Notes under the pieces: model-generated
Database searches by the model: none
Told to the model about the DNA's origin: nothing
What the model saw: the letters and a program-made list of their open reading frames with translations, nothing else
Origin: Eggerthella lenta DSM 2243
GTDB taxonomy: Bacteria > Actinomycetota > Coriobacteriia > Coriobacteriales > Eggerthellaceae
DNA length: 64,000 bases
Assembly (NCBI RefSeq): GCF_000024265.1
Contig: NC_013204.1
Span: 62,001 to 126,000, forward strand
Direction of reading: 5' to 3'
Part shown: piece after piece, positions 15,497 to 24,987 of the stretch
Position numbering within the stretch: position 1 is the first letter of the stretch
Layout: each line of letters starts with the position of its first letter
Program-made: the position numbers and the translations under genes

Positions 15497-16900
15497 CTAC
15501 TTTACCGCCCTATATCGCTGGTTTCTGCTCGTAGGTTTGCCGGGTATGGTCATTTCGATCAAGCCGGAATCTAACGAGGGCTTCAAGTAGAGATCTCGAA
15601 AGTTCTTGCGGTCGGCCAAGCCTATCTTGCCCATGAGCTCAACAAGGCTCATCTCGCTTTCTCCGAGGGCTTCCAATACGGCCTTAACTTGGGGGGTATC
15701 TTGAGGGGTATCTTGAGGGGTATCTTGGGGGGCGTCGAGGTTCATGTTCCAAAGAACCACCTTGAAGAACCTGCCGTCATCGACGAATCTCGGCATGAAC
15801 CGTTCCTCGTAGTTCGGAGCGAGTGCGGTGCGCTCCCGTATGAGCTTGAGGCCGCTCCCTTTGCGCTCCATGAAGCGCATCCTTTGGAACAGGTCGGCTA
15901 TCACGGGGTTTCTTCGAACGCTCTCGATGGCTCCAAGGTCGGCATCTTCGTGTAGCATTCCGTCTACTTTGCCGCCGGGCGACGTGATTTCCAGACGATC
16001 GTCGAAAACGTATACCGTGACTTCAGCGCCTCCTATTTCGTACCGTCGGTGGATCAATGCATTGACGAGCGCCTCTTCGACTGCGCGCATGACGTAGCTC
16101 GGCGTCTCGATGCGGTCGTCGTCGGTTTTTGTCCATGCAACGCGGTTGTGCCGATCAACGAAGTCCATAGCCTCGCGCAGCAGCTTTACGAGACAGCCGG
16201 AATACTCGTGATCGTCGAGAACCTCGCCGTCGACCTTTGCCTTGTCGAGCCCATTCCAGCGTGTGCAGAATACGCGGTTCTGGCGCAGTATGGGCTGGTC
16301 GGCGAGGAGAACTCCTGCATTGGTAAGGAGGCCGTCGGACTTGGCGAGGCCGAATGAAACGAAGTCGGTGTCGGCCAAGCGATCCCCCGTACGTTCGAAG
16401 TACGAAGCCCTCAAAGTCTCGAAACTGTAATCGTCTTTGCGAAATGCGGTTTCGATCTCGTCGAAATGGGTATGTGATCCCCGCATGGACAAGCTCCTGA
16501 GCTGGACGGAGGAGGCGGGCAGCGATTGGTTTCCGGATCGTACGTATACGATTTGGGAACCGTCGCCCACATAGACGTAGGGGCAGTCGTCGCCTGGCCC
16601 TACGCGCAAGAGCACGATACGACAGTCATCCTCCTCCACGGCTTCCAGGCGAAATGGTGGGGTAGGATCGATCCTAGCGTTAATCAGTTCGCTCGCTTTC
16701 TCGGCAACATGCTGGGGGTCGTCGAGTCCCACAAGATGGCCTTTGTCGTCTATTCCAAAAGCGAGCATACCGCCGGTTCCATTGGCGAATGCGCAAACTG
16801 ACTTGAGCCAGCTTTTCGGCTTCGTCTCTTCGAGAGTGACCTTGTAATCGATACTGGTCGTTTCTGCTATGAATTTGCCAAAGATGCCGTCCTTCTGCAA
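15497..16900 (-). CDS. AlbA_2 (Schlafen-like) / HATPase_c_4 ATP-binding protein, last gene of the Wadjet operon
   Basis: The protein has an N-terminal AlbA_2 domain (about residues 10-130: KVTLEETKPKSWLKSVCAFANG, then GGMLAFGIDDKG). A GHKL-type ATPase segment follows at about 280-400 (EEALVNALIHRRY, then DRLEITSPGGKVDG), then a winged helix after four DTPQ repeats. This family is usually annotated as a transcriptional regulator or helicase-like protein and is frequent in defence islands. The TTG at 16900 is preferred as start because GGAGGGCGAGGAG precedes it and it lies 35 nt after the jetD stop. A TTG-free alternative at 16999 would overlap jetD. A 12-bp DNA repeat encodes the DTPQ units (15691-15733). 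It is not one of the four known Jet proteins, so a control or accessory role is only inferred. Confidence 0.75.
   Translation of the reverse strand: MQKDGIFGKFIAETTSIDYKVTLEETKPKSWLKSVCAFANGTGGMLAFGIDDKGHLVGLDDPQHVAEKASELINARIDPTPPFRLEAVEEDDCRIVLLRVGPGDDCPYVYVGDGSQIVYVRSGNQSLPASSVQLRSLSMRGSHTHFDEIETAFRKDDYSFETLRASYFERTGDRLADTDFVSFGLAKSDGLLTNAGVLLADQPILRQNRVFCTRWNGLDKAKVDGEVLDDHEYSGCLVKLLREAMDFVDRHNRVAWTKTDDDRIETPSYVMRAVEEALVNALIHRRYEIGGAEVTVYVFDDRLEITSPGGKVDGMLHEDADLGAIESVRRNPVIADLFQRMRFMERKGSGLKLIRERTALAPNYEERFMPRFVDDGRFFKVVLWNMNLDAPQDTPQDTPQDTPQVKAVLEALGESEMSLVELMGKIGLADRKNFRDLYLKPSLDSGLIEMTIPGKPTSRNQRYRAVK
15691..15733. repeat. 12-bp in-frame tandem repeat (DTPQ units)
   Basis: Three near-identical copies of GGGGTATCTTGA encode DTPQ repeats in the linker before the winged helix. 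Copy number could change without breaking the frame. Confidence 0.85.
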
Positions 16901-16935
16901 TGCTCCTCGCCCTCCTTTTCGAGATGCCGGTACGA

Positions 16936-18177
16936 TTATCGCTGGACGGTATCGAGTGGCAATAAATGTTTTTGCAGTTGGTTGCAAGCCCAAGGCCATT
17001 CGATCCGCTCCTGTTCGAGGCGGATGGCGCCGAAGCCTTGATTTGCATCGCCGGCCAGCAGCCTGGCAAGCGCGGCTTGTTCGCTTTCTTTCAGATAGCT
17101 AAGCGTTCCCGTGTTTGGTTTTGGCTCCTCTACGCACAGATCGTAGTGCCGATCCAGCGTCGCCTCATCCATCATAACCGAGTTGACATGGTCAAAATAA
17201 CAACGGAACTGGTTGAGGATGGCGAACCCATTGCTGTCCAGGTCGCCCCAATAGAGAATCGGGGTGGATGCAAACCACGACACTTCTCGGAAATCCTTTA
17301 CCGCATAACCGCTTCCATGAATGGCGAAAGCTCCTTCTATCGAAGGCATGGCCAGCACGTTTACCAGATTCTCGCATACGATAACGACATCTGGCCGATG
17401 CGTGCAACGATCTAACTGCGCAGCCGATACGGAAACTTCCGTCAAACCGCCCAATGCCAGTCGAACGTCGAGCGCGCGCATCCGGAACTGGGTAGATTGC
17501 TTGCAAAAACATGGATTGCGTCCGATCATGGCTCGATGAAGCGGATCGACAACAGCGCGGTGGCGCTCCATCCATTTCGTGTCAATGCCCCGGATCGGCA
17601 GTTGGCGAATGTAGGGGGTTGCATCGGGGTGTCCGACGAGCCAGTCGAGAACGCCCAGAACTATGGACCAATCGCGCTCCTCAAGCTCGCAACACTTCCC
17701 AACGCTCGATTGAACCGCAGCAACCAGCACATCGGCCTGCGCATCCGGGCACATCTCGGACCATCGATTCGACCATCGATCGGCCAACTGCTTCGAGCGT
17801 AGGACAAGCGTGTTCCATTGCTCGGAACGGTTCGCGCAACGCGCTATTGCGTCGGGGTCTTCCAAAACGAGCCGAACGGGAACCGTCTGCGGTCCTGCGC
17901 TTCCCCACTCGCGTTTTTCCCAAAGAATCGCGTCAGTCCAGGGACACGCACGCCACGACTGCGCCCATGCTCGAGCGGCACCGGGATTGTTCAAGACGCG
18001 ACGCTCAGTAGGAGGGTGCAAAGAGATGGAGCAGCGCACCGGCTCGCCATCTGCGCACTGTCCGATCTCCTGTCGAAACAGGAGGGCCGCCCAAGAGCGG
18101 GAGTCCCTATCGAAGCGCCTCGCTGCCTTTTGACTGGCTTCGGGCACTGATACCATGCAGGGAGGGCTATCGGCCAT
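16936..18177 (-). CDS. jetD: Wadjet nuclease subunit JetD (DUF3322/DUF2220)
   Basis: JetD is the Toprim-fold nuclease that cuts circular DNA after the JetABC motor has extruded it. This 413-aa form has the arm domain (DUF3322) in the first half and DUF2220 in the second. Likely catalytic residues are the Glu in VVIVCENLVNVL (about residue 285) and the acidic pair in LYWGDLDSNGF (about 330), the usual Toprim E...DxD layout. The ATG at 18177 overlaps the end of jetC and has GGAGG upstream. A longer frame upstream of it is antisense-like sequence within jetC. It is the fourth gene of jetA-B-C-D, in the canonical type I order. Confidence 0.92.
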   Translation of the reverse strand: MADSPPCMVSVPEASQKAARRFDRDSRSWAALLFRQEIGQCADGEPVRCSISLHPPTERRVLNNPGAARAWAQSWRACPWTDAILWEKREWGSAGPQTVPVRLVLEDPDAIARCANRSEQWNTLVLRSKQLADRWSNRWSEMCPDAQADVLVAAVQSSVGKCCELEERDWSIVLGVLDWLVGHPDATPYIRQLPIRGIDTKWMERHRAVVDPLHRAMIGRNPCFCKQSTQFRMRALDVRLALGGLTEVSVSAAQLDRCTHRPDVVIVCENLVNVLAMPSIEGAFAIHGSGYAVKDFREVSWFASTPILYWGDLDSNGFAILNQFRCYFDHVNSVMMDEATLDRHYDLCVEEPKPNTGTLSYLKESEQAALARLLAGDANQGFGAIRLEQERIEWPWACNQLQKHLLPLDTVQR

Positions 18178-21100
18178 CGACGACCTCCATCCACCTGTCA
18201 TCAGCTTCGAATACGACGGAAGACAACCGCGAATGCCTATCGTCGGAGCATGTGACCATAACCATGGCTCCGATATGATCTTCCGCCGTCTGCAGGAGCT
18301 TGCCCGGCGTTGCCAGAACCATATGGAAGCCGAATGCCTCGAATATCCCCAAGGCTTCCTCTGCGAAATGCCGATCGGATTTGTCGAAAGCCTCATCGAG
18401 GATGATCGTGCCGTACGACGGCACGGGCTGGTCTTCGTCGGAAAGCTGATAGCGCAATGCTGCCGCAAGGCAGAAAAAGACGAGCTTCTGCTTTTGACCG
18501 CCCGAAAGGCCTCCGTCGTTGCTGTGGACGTTCACCACGGCACCGTCGCCCGCAACCTCCTTGGCGATGAACTTCATATGGTCGGGCGTATTCAAACACG
18601 CCATGCGCCATGTTTGGTCGGATCGGTCGTTCGATCCCAGCCTTTTCATGATGGCTGCCGTCCGCGCGTAACGACGCTCGGCCGCCTCGAGGTCGTCTTC
18701 CTCCCATGATCCCCGGGTGATCTCTTTCAGGTCTGCAAGGAATTCGTTCACGCGGAGACTCCGATGCTCCTTCACTTCGATCTGCAAATGGATGCCGGAA
18801 CTAAATTCTGACAGGAGTAGCGATCGGTTGACCGGCACGAGACGGTCGCGCACCTCGCGAAACGCGTTGCGGATTTCCGACGAGATTGCGGTTATCTGAT
18901 CTTGGCTGAAGCTGTTCAGCACATCGAGGAATTTGCGCTCGTATTGGGGCAGCCCGCTTGCTCTTATCTGGCGGTAACGGCCGATGTAGGCGTCTCTGTC
19001 CTCGAAACTCGCGCTCAAGTCGGCAGCTAGGAGTTTCCAGGTCGACTTGTATTGTTGCAGTACCAACTCGGTTCGCCTTCGCGCATCTTGTTGGGCTCGC
19101 GCTGCTTTAGCCACGCGAGCATCCAATATCCTTTGGACATCGTTCGACGTTTGGTATACGAGGGACGTGTCCGAATCGAATCGGTCGTTCGCCGACGAAA
19201 ACAAATCGATGAACTGGGCCCTCGTTTCGTCGTCCATCGCGATGCCAGAAGGGTTTCGCTTGTTTATGCGTCTCTCGACCTCGGCGATGTCCGAACGCGT
19301 GTCCTGTATTCGCTCCTCGTTTGTCTGCTGGTTGACGAGCGCCTTTTGAACGGCCTTGTTCGCCTCGTCAAGACGCCCCTGCGCAGTTGCGCGCCTGGAT
19401 TCGGCCTCTCTGAACGCATCGCTTTGAGCGAGTTCGTCGTAGAATGCTTGCGCGCGTTCGAGATCGAAAGCTGCCTGCGCGTTGTCGTAATCTTCCCAAT
19501 GCTTGTCTCGCAGGCTTCTCTCGGTGCGGCATAGGGCTTGGCATTCCTGCTCTTTGGCGGTGATCTCGGCCGTCGCATTGGTTGCGACGGCGAGGCTTTC
19601 GGAGCACAGGCGCAATTCCTGTTCCAAGCGCTCGATTTTCCGGTCGTTCGTGCTGCCGAGGACCCAGCGGCTTCGATCGGTTATCTTGCGTCGGTCGTCC
19701 TTGACATGGTGTTCCCCGGCTTTCGTTTGGCCTCCCCGCGTGAGTGCGCGATCATGACGCTCCATATCTGCAGGGGAATCGACGCACACGTAGTCGAAGC
19801 GATCGCGCAGGAGCTTGTTCGCCCATCGAGAGAGAGACTCGTGGCTCGGCACCTGCACGACGGTAACTTTTCTCACAAGCGACTGCGGGTGGAGCGGCCG
19901 GTCTGGGACGGATACGTCGTCGGGCACCGCGTCGTACTCGAATCGTTCTCCGAGGTGAATGCTCTCGAGATACTCGTTGATCGACGCTGCGTGACGCTTT
20001 TCCACAAGCATCGTGCGCGCTCGACCGCCCAGGACTCGCTCGATGGCGGGCTGCCACGAGTCCTCTTCAGGCTTCACATCGATAAGTTCCCCCATAAAGG
20101 GCAGATCCTCCGTCGAAACTCCCAGGTGCCGGGCAATGCTCAGCCTGATATCGTGCAACCGGGAGGAGATGTTGCTCCTTTGGCCCCTGAGAAAACGGAG
20201 CTCCCCGGCGATCTCGGCATGCCGCTTCTTCTGCTCGCTTACTTCTCCGAAACGCGCTATCTTTTCATCTTCGTGGCCGTCCAGCCATGCGCGCGCAGTG
20301 TCCGCGCATGCTGCGAGCGTTCGCTTCAAAGCCTCGAATTCCTCTCGCGTGGAGGGCAAGGGGGATTCGATGGCCATCTCGAGATCCTTCTCGAGCGAAT
20401 CGCGGTTGCCTTCGATATGGAGCAGCTGGCGCTCTCGGTCGGAAACCTGCATGAGAGCGGCTTCGAGCGCTATGCCGCCCTGCTCGTTTAGCACGGCCTC
20501 GGCTGCTTCGAGCTTCTGCTTTGCGAAAGCTTGCTCGCTCTCGGCTTCTTTGACCGCTGTGGTCAGTGCGTCGGCATCGTGCAGCTGCCTTTCGAGGCGC
20601 CGTTTGAGCAGCGTAATCGAGGTATCGTCGGCAAACGACGCGAGTTTGTCGAGAAGTTGCCGGTTCTGGTCTTCTGTTATCTTCGCCTCAACGTATGCCT
20701 CTTCGTGACGCAGGAGCGGTTCCAGGCATTCCGTCTGCCGACGTTGGTCGACCACGCCGTCGTGGGCTTCTTCCAGCTCCTTGAATTGGGCGACCGCCGC
20801 AGTGGCCAAGGCGTGCGTACGCGGCGTGTCCAGCATGTACTTGCGGAACAGATCATCGAGCGATCCGATGTTTTTGGCGGCTTGCGTCTTGTGCAGGAGG
20901 GTGAGTGTTTTCGGGCTGCTGATGTGCAAAATATTGCATAGGTATCCTTCGAACGCCGCATGGTCTCTCCATGCCCGTCCCGTCTCTTTGTGATCCTTGT
21001 TGAATTGAGCCATGTCCGCTTCGTTCAAGCCGTAAGGCTCGAATTCGCTGAGCGCATGGTCTCCGCGGACGACTGCGAAGAATTTCTTCAGTCCTTCGGG

Positions 21101-21577
21101 GTTGACCGTGTTGGCCTTTTGGAAGAAGATGCCCAGCACGTTGATCGCCTCGTGACGACGCGCTTCCGAAGGGGAGCACTGCTCGATGTCGAAACCGTCC
21201 TCGTATCGAAGCATGACGCCGCTCCATACCGCGGCTTTCGGACGAAGATAGGTGTGCACGACCTCGCCCTCTTCGTCGGCGCTGTGCCCGCACGCGCCGC
21301 GCACGTAGTTGGAAATCGAACGGCCCTTATCTCGCTGGCCGCCGTTGCTGGCCGCTGCATTTAGGCTCAACTGGGTCGGGGGCGTCAGTACTGCCGCCAC
21401 AGCATCGAGGACGGTCGACTTGCCAGAACCCGAAGGGCCGGTGATAAGCAGTCCGCGCCTGTCGACGGGAAGGCTCTGAAAACCGTTGAACGTCCCCCAA
21501 TTCGCCATGTCCACCCGAGCAAGACGCCATTGTCCTGGGTACGGCACGCTTCCAGCGGTGTTAACGGTCGTCGTCAT
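18167..21577 (-). CDS. jetC: Wadjet SMC-like ATPase JetC
   Basis: JetC is the MukB/SMC-like motor that extrudes DNA loops in the anti-plasmid Wadjet system. The 1136-aa protein has a Walker A (GPSGSGKST, about residue 47), long coiled coils either side of a hinge (about 230-470 and 640-860), a signature motif LSGGQKQK (about 1030) and a Walker B ILDEAFDKSD (about 1065). All ATPase motifs are intact. Its N-terminus (YPGQWRLARVDMANWGTFNGF) is typical of this family. It starts 17 nt inside jetB and overlaps jetD, so the operon is tightly coupled. Base composition is less GC-rich than the flanking chromosome, which suggests acquisition. Confidence 0.95.
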   Translation of the reverse strand: MTTTVNTAGSVPYPGQWRLARVDMANWGTFNGFQSLPVDRRGLLITGPSGSGKSTVLDAVAAVLTPPTQLSLNAAASNGGQRDKGRSISNYVRGACGHSADEEGEVVHTYLRPKAAVWSGVMLRYEDGFDIEQCSPSEARRHEAINVLGIFFQKANTVNPEGLKKFFAVVRGDHALSEFEPYGLNEADMAQFNKDHKETGRAWRDHAAFEGYLCNILHISSPKTLTLLHKTQAAKNIGSLDDLFRKYMLDTPRTHALATAAVAQFKELEEAHDGVVDQRRQTECLEPLLRHEEAYVEAKITEDQNRQLLDKLASFADDTSITLLKRRLERQLHDADALTTAVKEAESEQAFAKQKLEAAEAVLNEQGGIALEAALMQVSDRERQLLHIEGNRDSLEKDLEMAIESPLPSTREEFEALKRTLAACADTARAWLDGHEDEKIARFGEVSEQKKRHAEIAGELRFLRGQRSNISSRLHDIRLSIARHLGVSTEDLPFMGELIDVKPEEDSWQPAIERVLGGRARTMLVEKRHAASINEYLESIHLGERFEYDAVPDDVSVPDRPLHPQSLVRKVTVVQVPSHESLSRWANKLLRDRFDYVCVDSPADMERHDRALTRGGQTKAGEHHVKDDRRKITDRSRWVLGSTNDRKIERLEQELRLCSESLAVATNATAEITAKEQECQALCRTERSLRDKHWEDYDNAQAAFDLERAQAFYDELAQSDAFREAESRRATAQGRLDEANKAVQKALVNQQTNEERIQDTRSDIAEVERRINKRNPSGIAMDDETRAQFIDLFSSANDRFDSDTSLVYQTSNDVQRILDARVAKAARAQQDARRRTELVLQQYKSTWKLLAADLSASFEDRDAYIGRYRQIRASGLPQYERKFLDVLNSFSQDQITAISSEIRNAFREVRDRLVPVNRSLLLSEFSSGIHLQIEVKEHRSLRVNEFLADLKEITRGSWEEDDLEAAERRYARTAAIMKRLGSNDRSDQTWRMACLNTPDHMKFIAKEVAGDGAVVNVHSNDGGLSGGQKQKLVFFCLAAALRYQLSDEDQPVPSYGTIILDEAFDKSDRHFAEEALGIFEAFGFHMVLATPGKLLQTAEDHIGAMVMVTCSDDRHSRLSSVVFEADDRWMEVVDGR

Positions 21578-22244
21578 GGGGCTCTCCTTGGTTCGGAACG
21601 GCTTGCTGCGCTCGTTTGAGCATGAGCTCGAATTCCTCGCTGACTGCCGCCGCTTCTTCGGTTCCGAATATCAACTTGAGGACCGGAGATATTTCGAAAC
21701 GGTCTTCGATGTCGCTCTTCAACAGTATGCGAGCTTCCACGAGCCTGTTCCACGATGCTTTCAGCTTGCTTTGGTAGCTCGACTGATCTTGACTTTCCAA
21801 GCGTCGATACTGAGCCAATTGCTCGAAAAGCTCGCTTTGCCCGATGAATACTCGGTTGGTGCCGCCCATCTGCAGCTCTTTGCGCAACGTGAGCACCATG
21901 ATGGTGTCGAGCAGAGTCATCACGTTGCTTCGCGTTGCCTTCAGCACCGTTCTCTCGCCTGTCGAGGCGTTACGCGCGAAAGCGATTCCGGTCTCTGCGT
22001 CCACGTAGAGTTCAAGAAGCATGTCGGCAAGGTGCGAGGACAGATCCTGCTGGTTGTTCAAGACGGCCGACCATAGCGGGTCGCTTTCGTCGATGTGCGG
22101 TCCCTTGATCAGCTGCAGCAACGCGCATCGCGCATCATAGGGAAGCTTTCCCGTGTCCTGTGGCCACAAGTGCCTCTCGTCAAGAGGCCGATCCTCGTCG
22201 CACCTCTCCACGGTGTCAGGCGAAGGATTCCAGAAGTCGTCCAT
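21561..22244 (-). CDS. jetB: Wadjet kite-type subunit JetB (DUF4194)
   Basis: This 227-aa protein matches JetB (MukE-like, DUF4194) in size and position. It is built of winged-helix units (TGKLPYDARCALLQLIKGPHI near the start, QSSYQSKLKASWNRLVEARIL near the end) with an acidic C-terminus. JetB dimers link JetA to the JetC heads. Its ATG shares one base with the stop of jetA (TGATG arrangement), which means coupled translation. No damage is visible. The name rests on order and length as much as on sequence. Confidence 0.9.
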   Translation of the reverse strand: MDDFWNPSPDTVERCDEDRPLDERHLWPQDTGKLPYDARCALLQLIKGPHIDESDPLWSAVLNNQQDLSSHLADMLLELYVDAETGIAFARNASTGERTVLKATRSNVMTLLDTIMVLTLRKELQMGGTNRVFIGQSELFEQLAQYRRLESQDQSSYQSKLKASWNRLVEARILLKSDIEDRFEISPVLKLIFGTEEAAAVSEEFELMLKRAQQAVPNQGEPHDDDR

Positions 22245-23722
22245 CAGCGCACCTCTTTCACGAACAGGAATGTGTCGACGCGGGCTTGAAGGTGTCTCCC
22301 GCTTTTCGACTGCCAGCGAATGATTTCCGATTCATTGGTCCTGATGCCCTGATCGGAGGCGAGCACCATGAGCCCTGCGATGCTTGCGATACCTTGAGTC
22401 GCGGGATACTTATCCAGGATCTCGCCGATCGAGGGATGCTTTGAATTGGAGGCGTCGCGCTCCGCGAAGAACGCATTCACGTTGCCGACCAGCTCGTCGT
22501 AATCGATTTCAACCTCGCGTACCTGCTCGTACAGCTCGGCCAACGTGAGCCTGCCGTTCTCTTCGAACGCGCTCGCGGGAATGGGCTGTGCGCTTGCGTC
22601 GGCAGGGTTGTACAGCTCCAATCGGGAGATGGGCGCGATCATGGTTTTGGTGAGCTCGAGCTCGATCGGAAGAGCGAAGGTGCAGCTATACGATTCCGTG
22701 AGCACGCTTGCCATGCCGAGGGTCTGGTCGAGAAATCTTCGCAGCACGCGGTCTTGCTGAAAACTCTGGCTCTGCACAAGCTTCCTCAAACCGCGCGACA
22801 ACCCTGTTTTGGTCTCGTTCACGTCGCGCGCTTGATCGAGCAGTGTTTGCACGAATCTTCTGAGGAATCGGCGCTCTTCCGCTTCGAGCATGCACGCGAA
22901 ATCGGTGTCGAGGATGGAGTCGATGTCGTCTTGAAGTTTCTCGAGCGCCTCTGAGTCGCGCAAAAGCGCATAGAAGCCCCCGAACGACTGGCCAGGAGGA
23001 GACTGCGTGATATGGTCGATGCCGGCGAACACGCCTTCGAGCGTGTCTTGATAGCCTTCTTCATAGCCGATAAGTTTGATGTACAGGTTTTTCGCGATCT
23101 CCTCGAACTCGGCGCTGACGCTGACGAAGTCGCGCGGTATCTCCTGAGCGAGATTGAGGATGTCGCGCGCTTGCTCCAATGCCTGATCGGGATCCATCGT
23201 GTCCAAGGTGCCTTGATCGAGTTCCGCAAGCTGGTCTTCTATACGCTGCTTCTCGGCCAGGAGGACTTTGCGGCGCCGGTCGATGTCGCAGTCGGTTGCG
23301 AGCGACGATTCCGCTATCTGGTCGAGGATCATGTTCAGCCTCGATTTCGTCGCTGCCCTATGGGGCTTCGCCAACCCTTTGGCGAAGCTGATGGCTGCCA
23401 AAGCGCCTGCGGAAAGCTCGTAGGTCTCCTGGCGCGAATCCGCGAGCGGCTTGCGCACAAGGTATCCGTCGCGTCTCCACTGCTCGCAATAGTCCCGCGC
23501 CGAGCGCTTTGGCCCTATCTCGGGAACCCGCTCGCGTAGCACTTCGAGATCCGCATCGACAAGGCTGACTAGATCGGCAACGGTTCTTTTGCCGGTCTCT
23601 TTCCCCAAATTCTCGTCGAGTATGGAGAGGATGATAGGCGCGTTTTGTGCATGAAGAAGCTTCCAGGCAACGTTGTCCTGCTGTAGAGATATGAAAGCAA
23701 GCGTGCTGGATACGACTGCCAT
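22244..23722 (-). CDS. jetA: Wadjet kleisin subunit JetA (DUF3375)
   Basis: This 492-aa protein fits DUF3375/JetA, the MukF-like kleisin that closes the SMC ring. The N-terminal winged helix (residues about 1-100) starts with the family's STLAFISLQQDNVAWKLL pattern. A helical middle carries the linker, and the C-terminus is a second winged helix with ATQGIASIAGLMVLAS and ESEIIRWQSKSGRH. It is the first gene of the operon. Upstream, 158 bp separate it from the AcrVA2-like gene, including TATACT on the minus strand (23788-23793) that could be its -10. The ribosome-binding site is weak (AGGCAGG). Confidence 0.93.
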   Translation of the reverse strand: MAVVSSTLAFISLQQDNVAWKLLHAQNAPIILSILDENLGKETGKRTVADLVSLVDADLEVLRERVPEIGPKRSARDYCEQWRRDGYLVRKPLADSRQETYELSAGALAAISFAKGLAKPHRAATKSRLNMILDQIAESSLATDCDIDRRRKVLLAEKQRIEDQLAELDQGTLDTMDPDQALEQARDILNLAQEIPRDFVSVSAEFEEIAKNLYIKLIGYEEGYQDTLEGVFAGIDHITQSPPGQSFGGFYALLRDSEALEKLQDDIDSILDTDFACMLEAEERRFLRRFVQTLLDQARDVNETKTGLSRGLRKLVQSQSFQQDRVLRRFLDQTLGMASVLTESYSCTFALPIELELTKTMIAPISRLELYNPADASAQPIPASAFEENGRLTLAELYEQVREVEIDYDELVGNVNAFFAERDASNSKHPSIGEILDKYPATQGIASIAGLMVLASDQGIRTNESEIIRWQSKSGRHLQARVDTFLFVKEVR

Positions 23723-23880
23723 GCAACCTGCCTAACGTCGATGCCGGTTTTGAAATGCTCGTAAATGCGATCTTTCGACGCATACTCAGTATATGGCAAA
23801 TAAAAATCCGAGTTGGGGCCTTTCTGGGACAGGGAAAAAATAGTAGTGTGATATAGAGGGCGTTATTATGAAACCAACTA

Positions 23881-24987
23881 TTATTCGACTTTTCTCACCA
23901 TGACAGTCGAAGCATCGCCTTCCTTTTCCATGTTCACTGATGTCTGTGCGACCCATTTCAGAATTCTCTTTTGAGTTCTGTCTTTTCGTGAACCCGTGAG
24001 ATACGTGTGAAAATGGGCTCGGCGAATATGAGGAGTTATCGCACGGCCGCTGCCTGCGTTTTTGTTCGCGTGTCGATGCGCCTCGATAGAGGGCCCGATT
24101 TTTCCCCCAACGAGAAACGTTCGCGGCTCGTCCAGTGGCTCTTGATCGTTGTTGAAAGTGGAACTGCGATCAAGATCGTTCGTGTCCTTTCTCCGTGCGA
24201 TTTCCTTCTCTACTATATCCGGCTCTTTTGAAGCGATATAGAGAAGCAGGCTAAGAATCGTATGAAGATCCTCGTCGACGAACACTTTGATCATCTTGCT
24301 CTTGCCGCCATTCGCTTGCAGATATGTTTCAACTACATATGCGGATAAATCTTTTATCGTCGAAAATCTTAAGGGGATAACGACGGGGATCGTGTAGCCG
24401 TTGCTTCCGATTATCGTAATTATGAAATGTTTTTCTACTCGGTGAGGTTGGTCTGATCGAGGCATCCACGCGTAATCCAGGAAAAACCCAACCGCATGTT
24501 TGAGCTTGCCGTCTGCATTCGAGAGCCGGAAGCCAAGATGTTCGGCAGATATAAAGAAGCAGGAGAACGGGAGGTGTTCAAGATGCTCCGAAAGATCAAC
24601 GTCTGGATCGATGTCGGAACGCTGAAGTTCTTCAACGAGTGAAGAGTTGAACTCGAGTACCACGGGGGATCTCTTCCAATCGCAGCAAAGATTTGCTAAA
24701 TCTATTGGAGGTATGCAGTCCCATGCTCCTCCTGGGCGTTGCAGGGTTTTGCTCGAAAGCAAAATGCGCTGGATCGCGCGTTCTTGTATTGCCAGGAACT
24801 GGACCTTGTTGATATCGTCGATATCCTGGTCGCATATCGCGAACATGTCGTTCTTGCCCATGCGCCATAAAGGCTTGGATAGCGTGGTGGCTATCTCGTC
24901 AAAAAACCCCGGCCATTTTTTACTAATATATGATTCGATATTTGAAACGGATGCGCGTGCCGTTTCAACAGAATTTCGGATGGTCAT
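23881..24987 (-). CDS. AcrVA2-like protein
   Basis: This 368-aa protein has a C-terminal signature reading PHIRRAHFHTY, then TGSRKDRTQKRILKWV. It closely parallels the end of the anti-CRISPR AcrVA2 as I remember it (PHIRRGHWHGYW...KVRW). An internal LLLYIASKEPDI also parallels the LLWLCVAEPDI region of AcrVA2. AcrVA2 from Moraxella bovoculi lowers Cas12a by acting on its mRNA, but homologues are widespread in genomes without Cas12a and their role there is unclear. There are no membrane helices. The gene begins in the TAATG overlap with the 708-aa gene, so the two are co-translated. The DNA is visibly AT-richer than the chromosome. The homology is from memory and needs a profile search. Confidence 0.6.
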   Translation of the reverse strand: MTIRNSVETARASVSNIESYISKKWPGFFDEIATTLSKPLWRMGKNDMFAICDQDIDDINKVQFLAIQERAIQRILLSSKTLQRPGGAWDCIPPIDLANLCCDWKRSPVVLEFNSSLVEELQRSDIDPDVDLSEHLEHLPFSCFFISAEHLGFRLSNADGKLKHAVGFFLDYAWMPRSDQPHRVEKHFIITIIGSNGYTIPVVIPLRFSTIKDLSAYVVETYLQANGGKSKMIKVFVDEDLHTILSLLLYIASKEPDIVEKEIARRKDTNDLDRSSTFNNDQEPLDEPRTFLVGGKIGPSIEAHRHANKNAGSGRAITPHIRRAHFHTYLTGSRKDRTQKRILKWVAQTSVNMEKEGDASTVMVRKVE

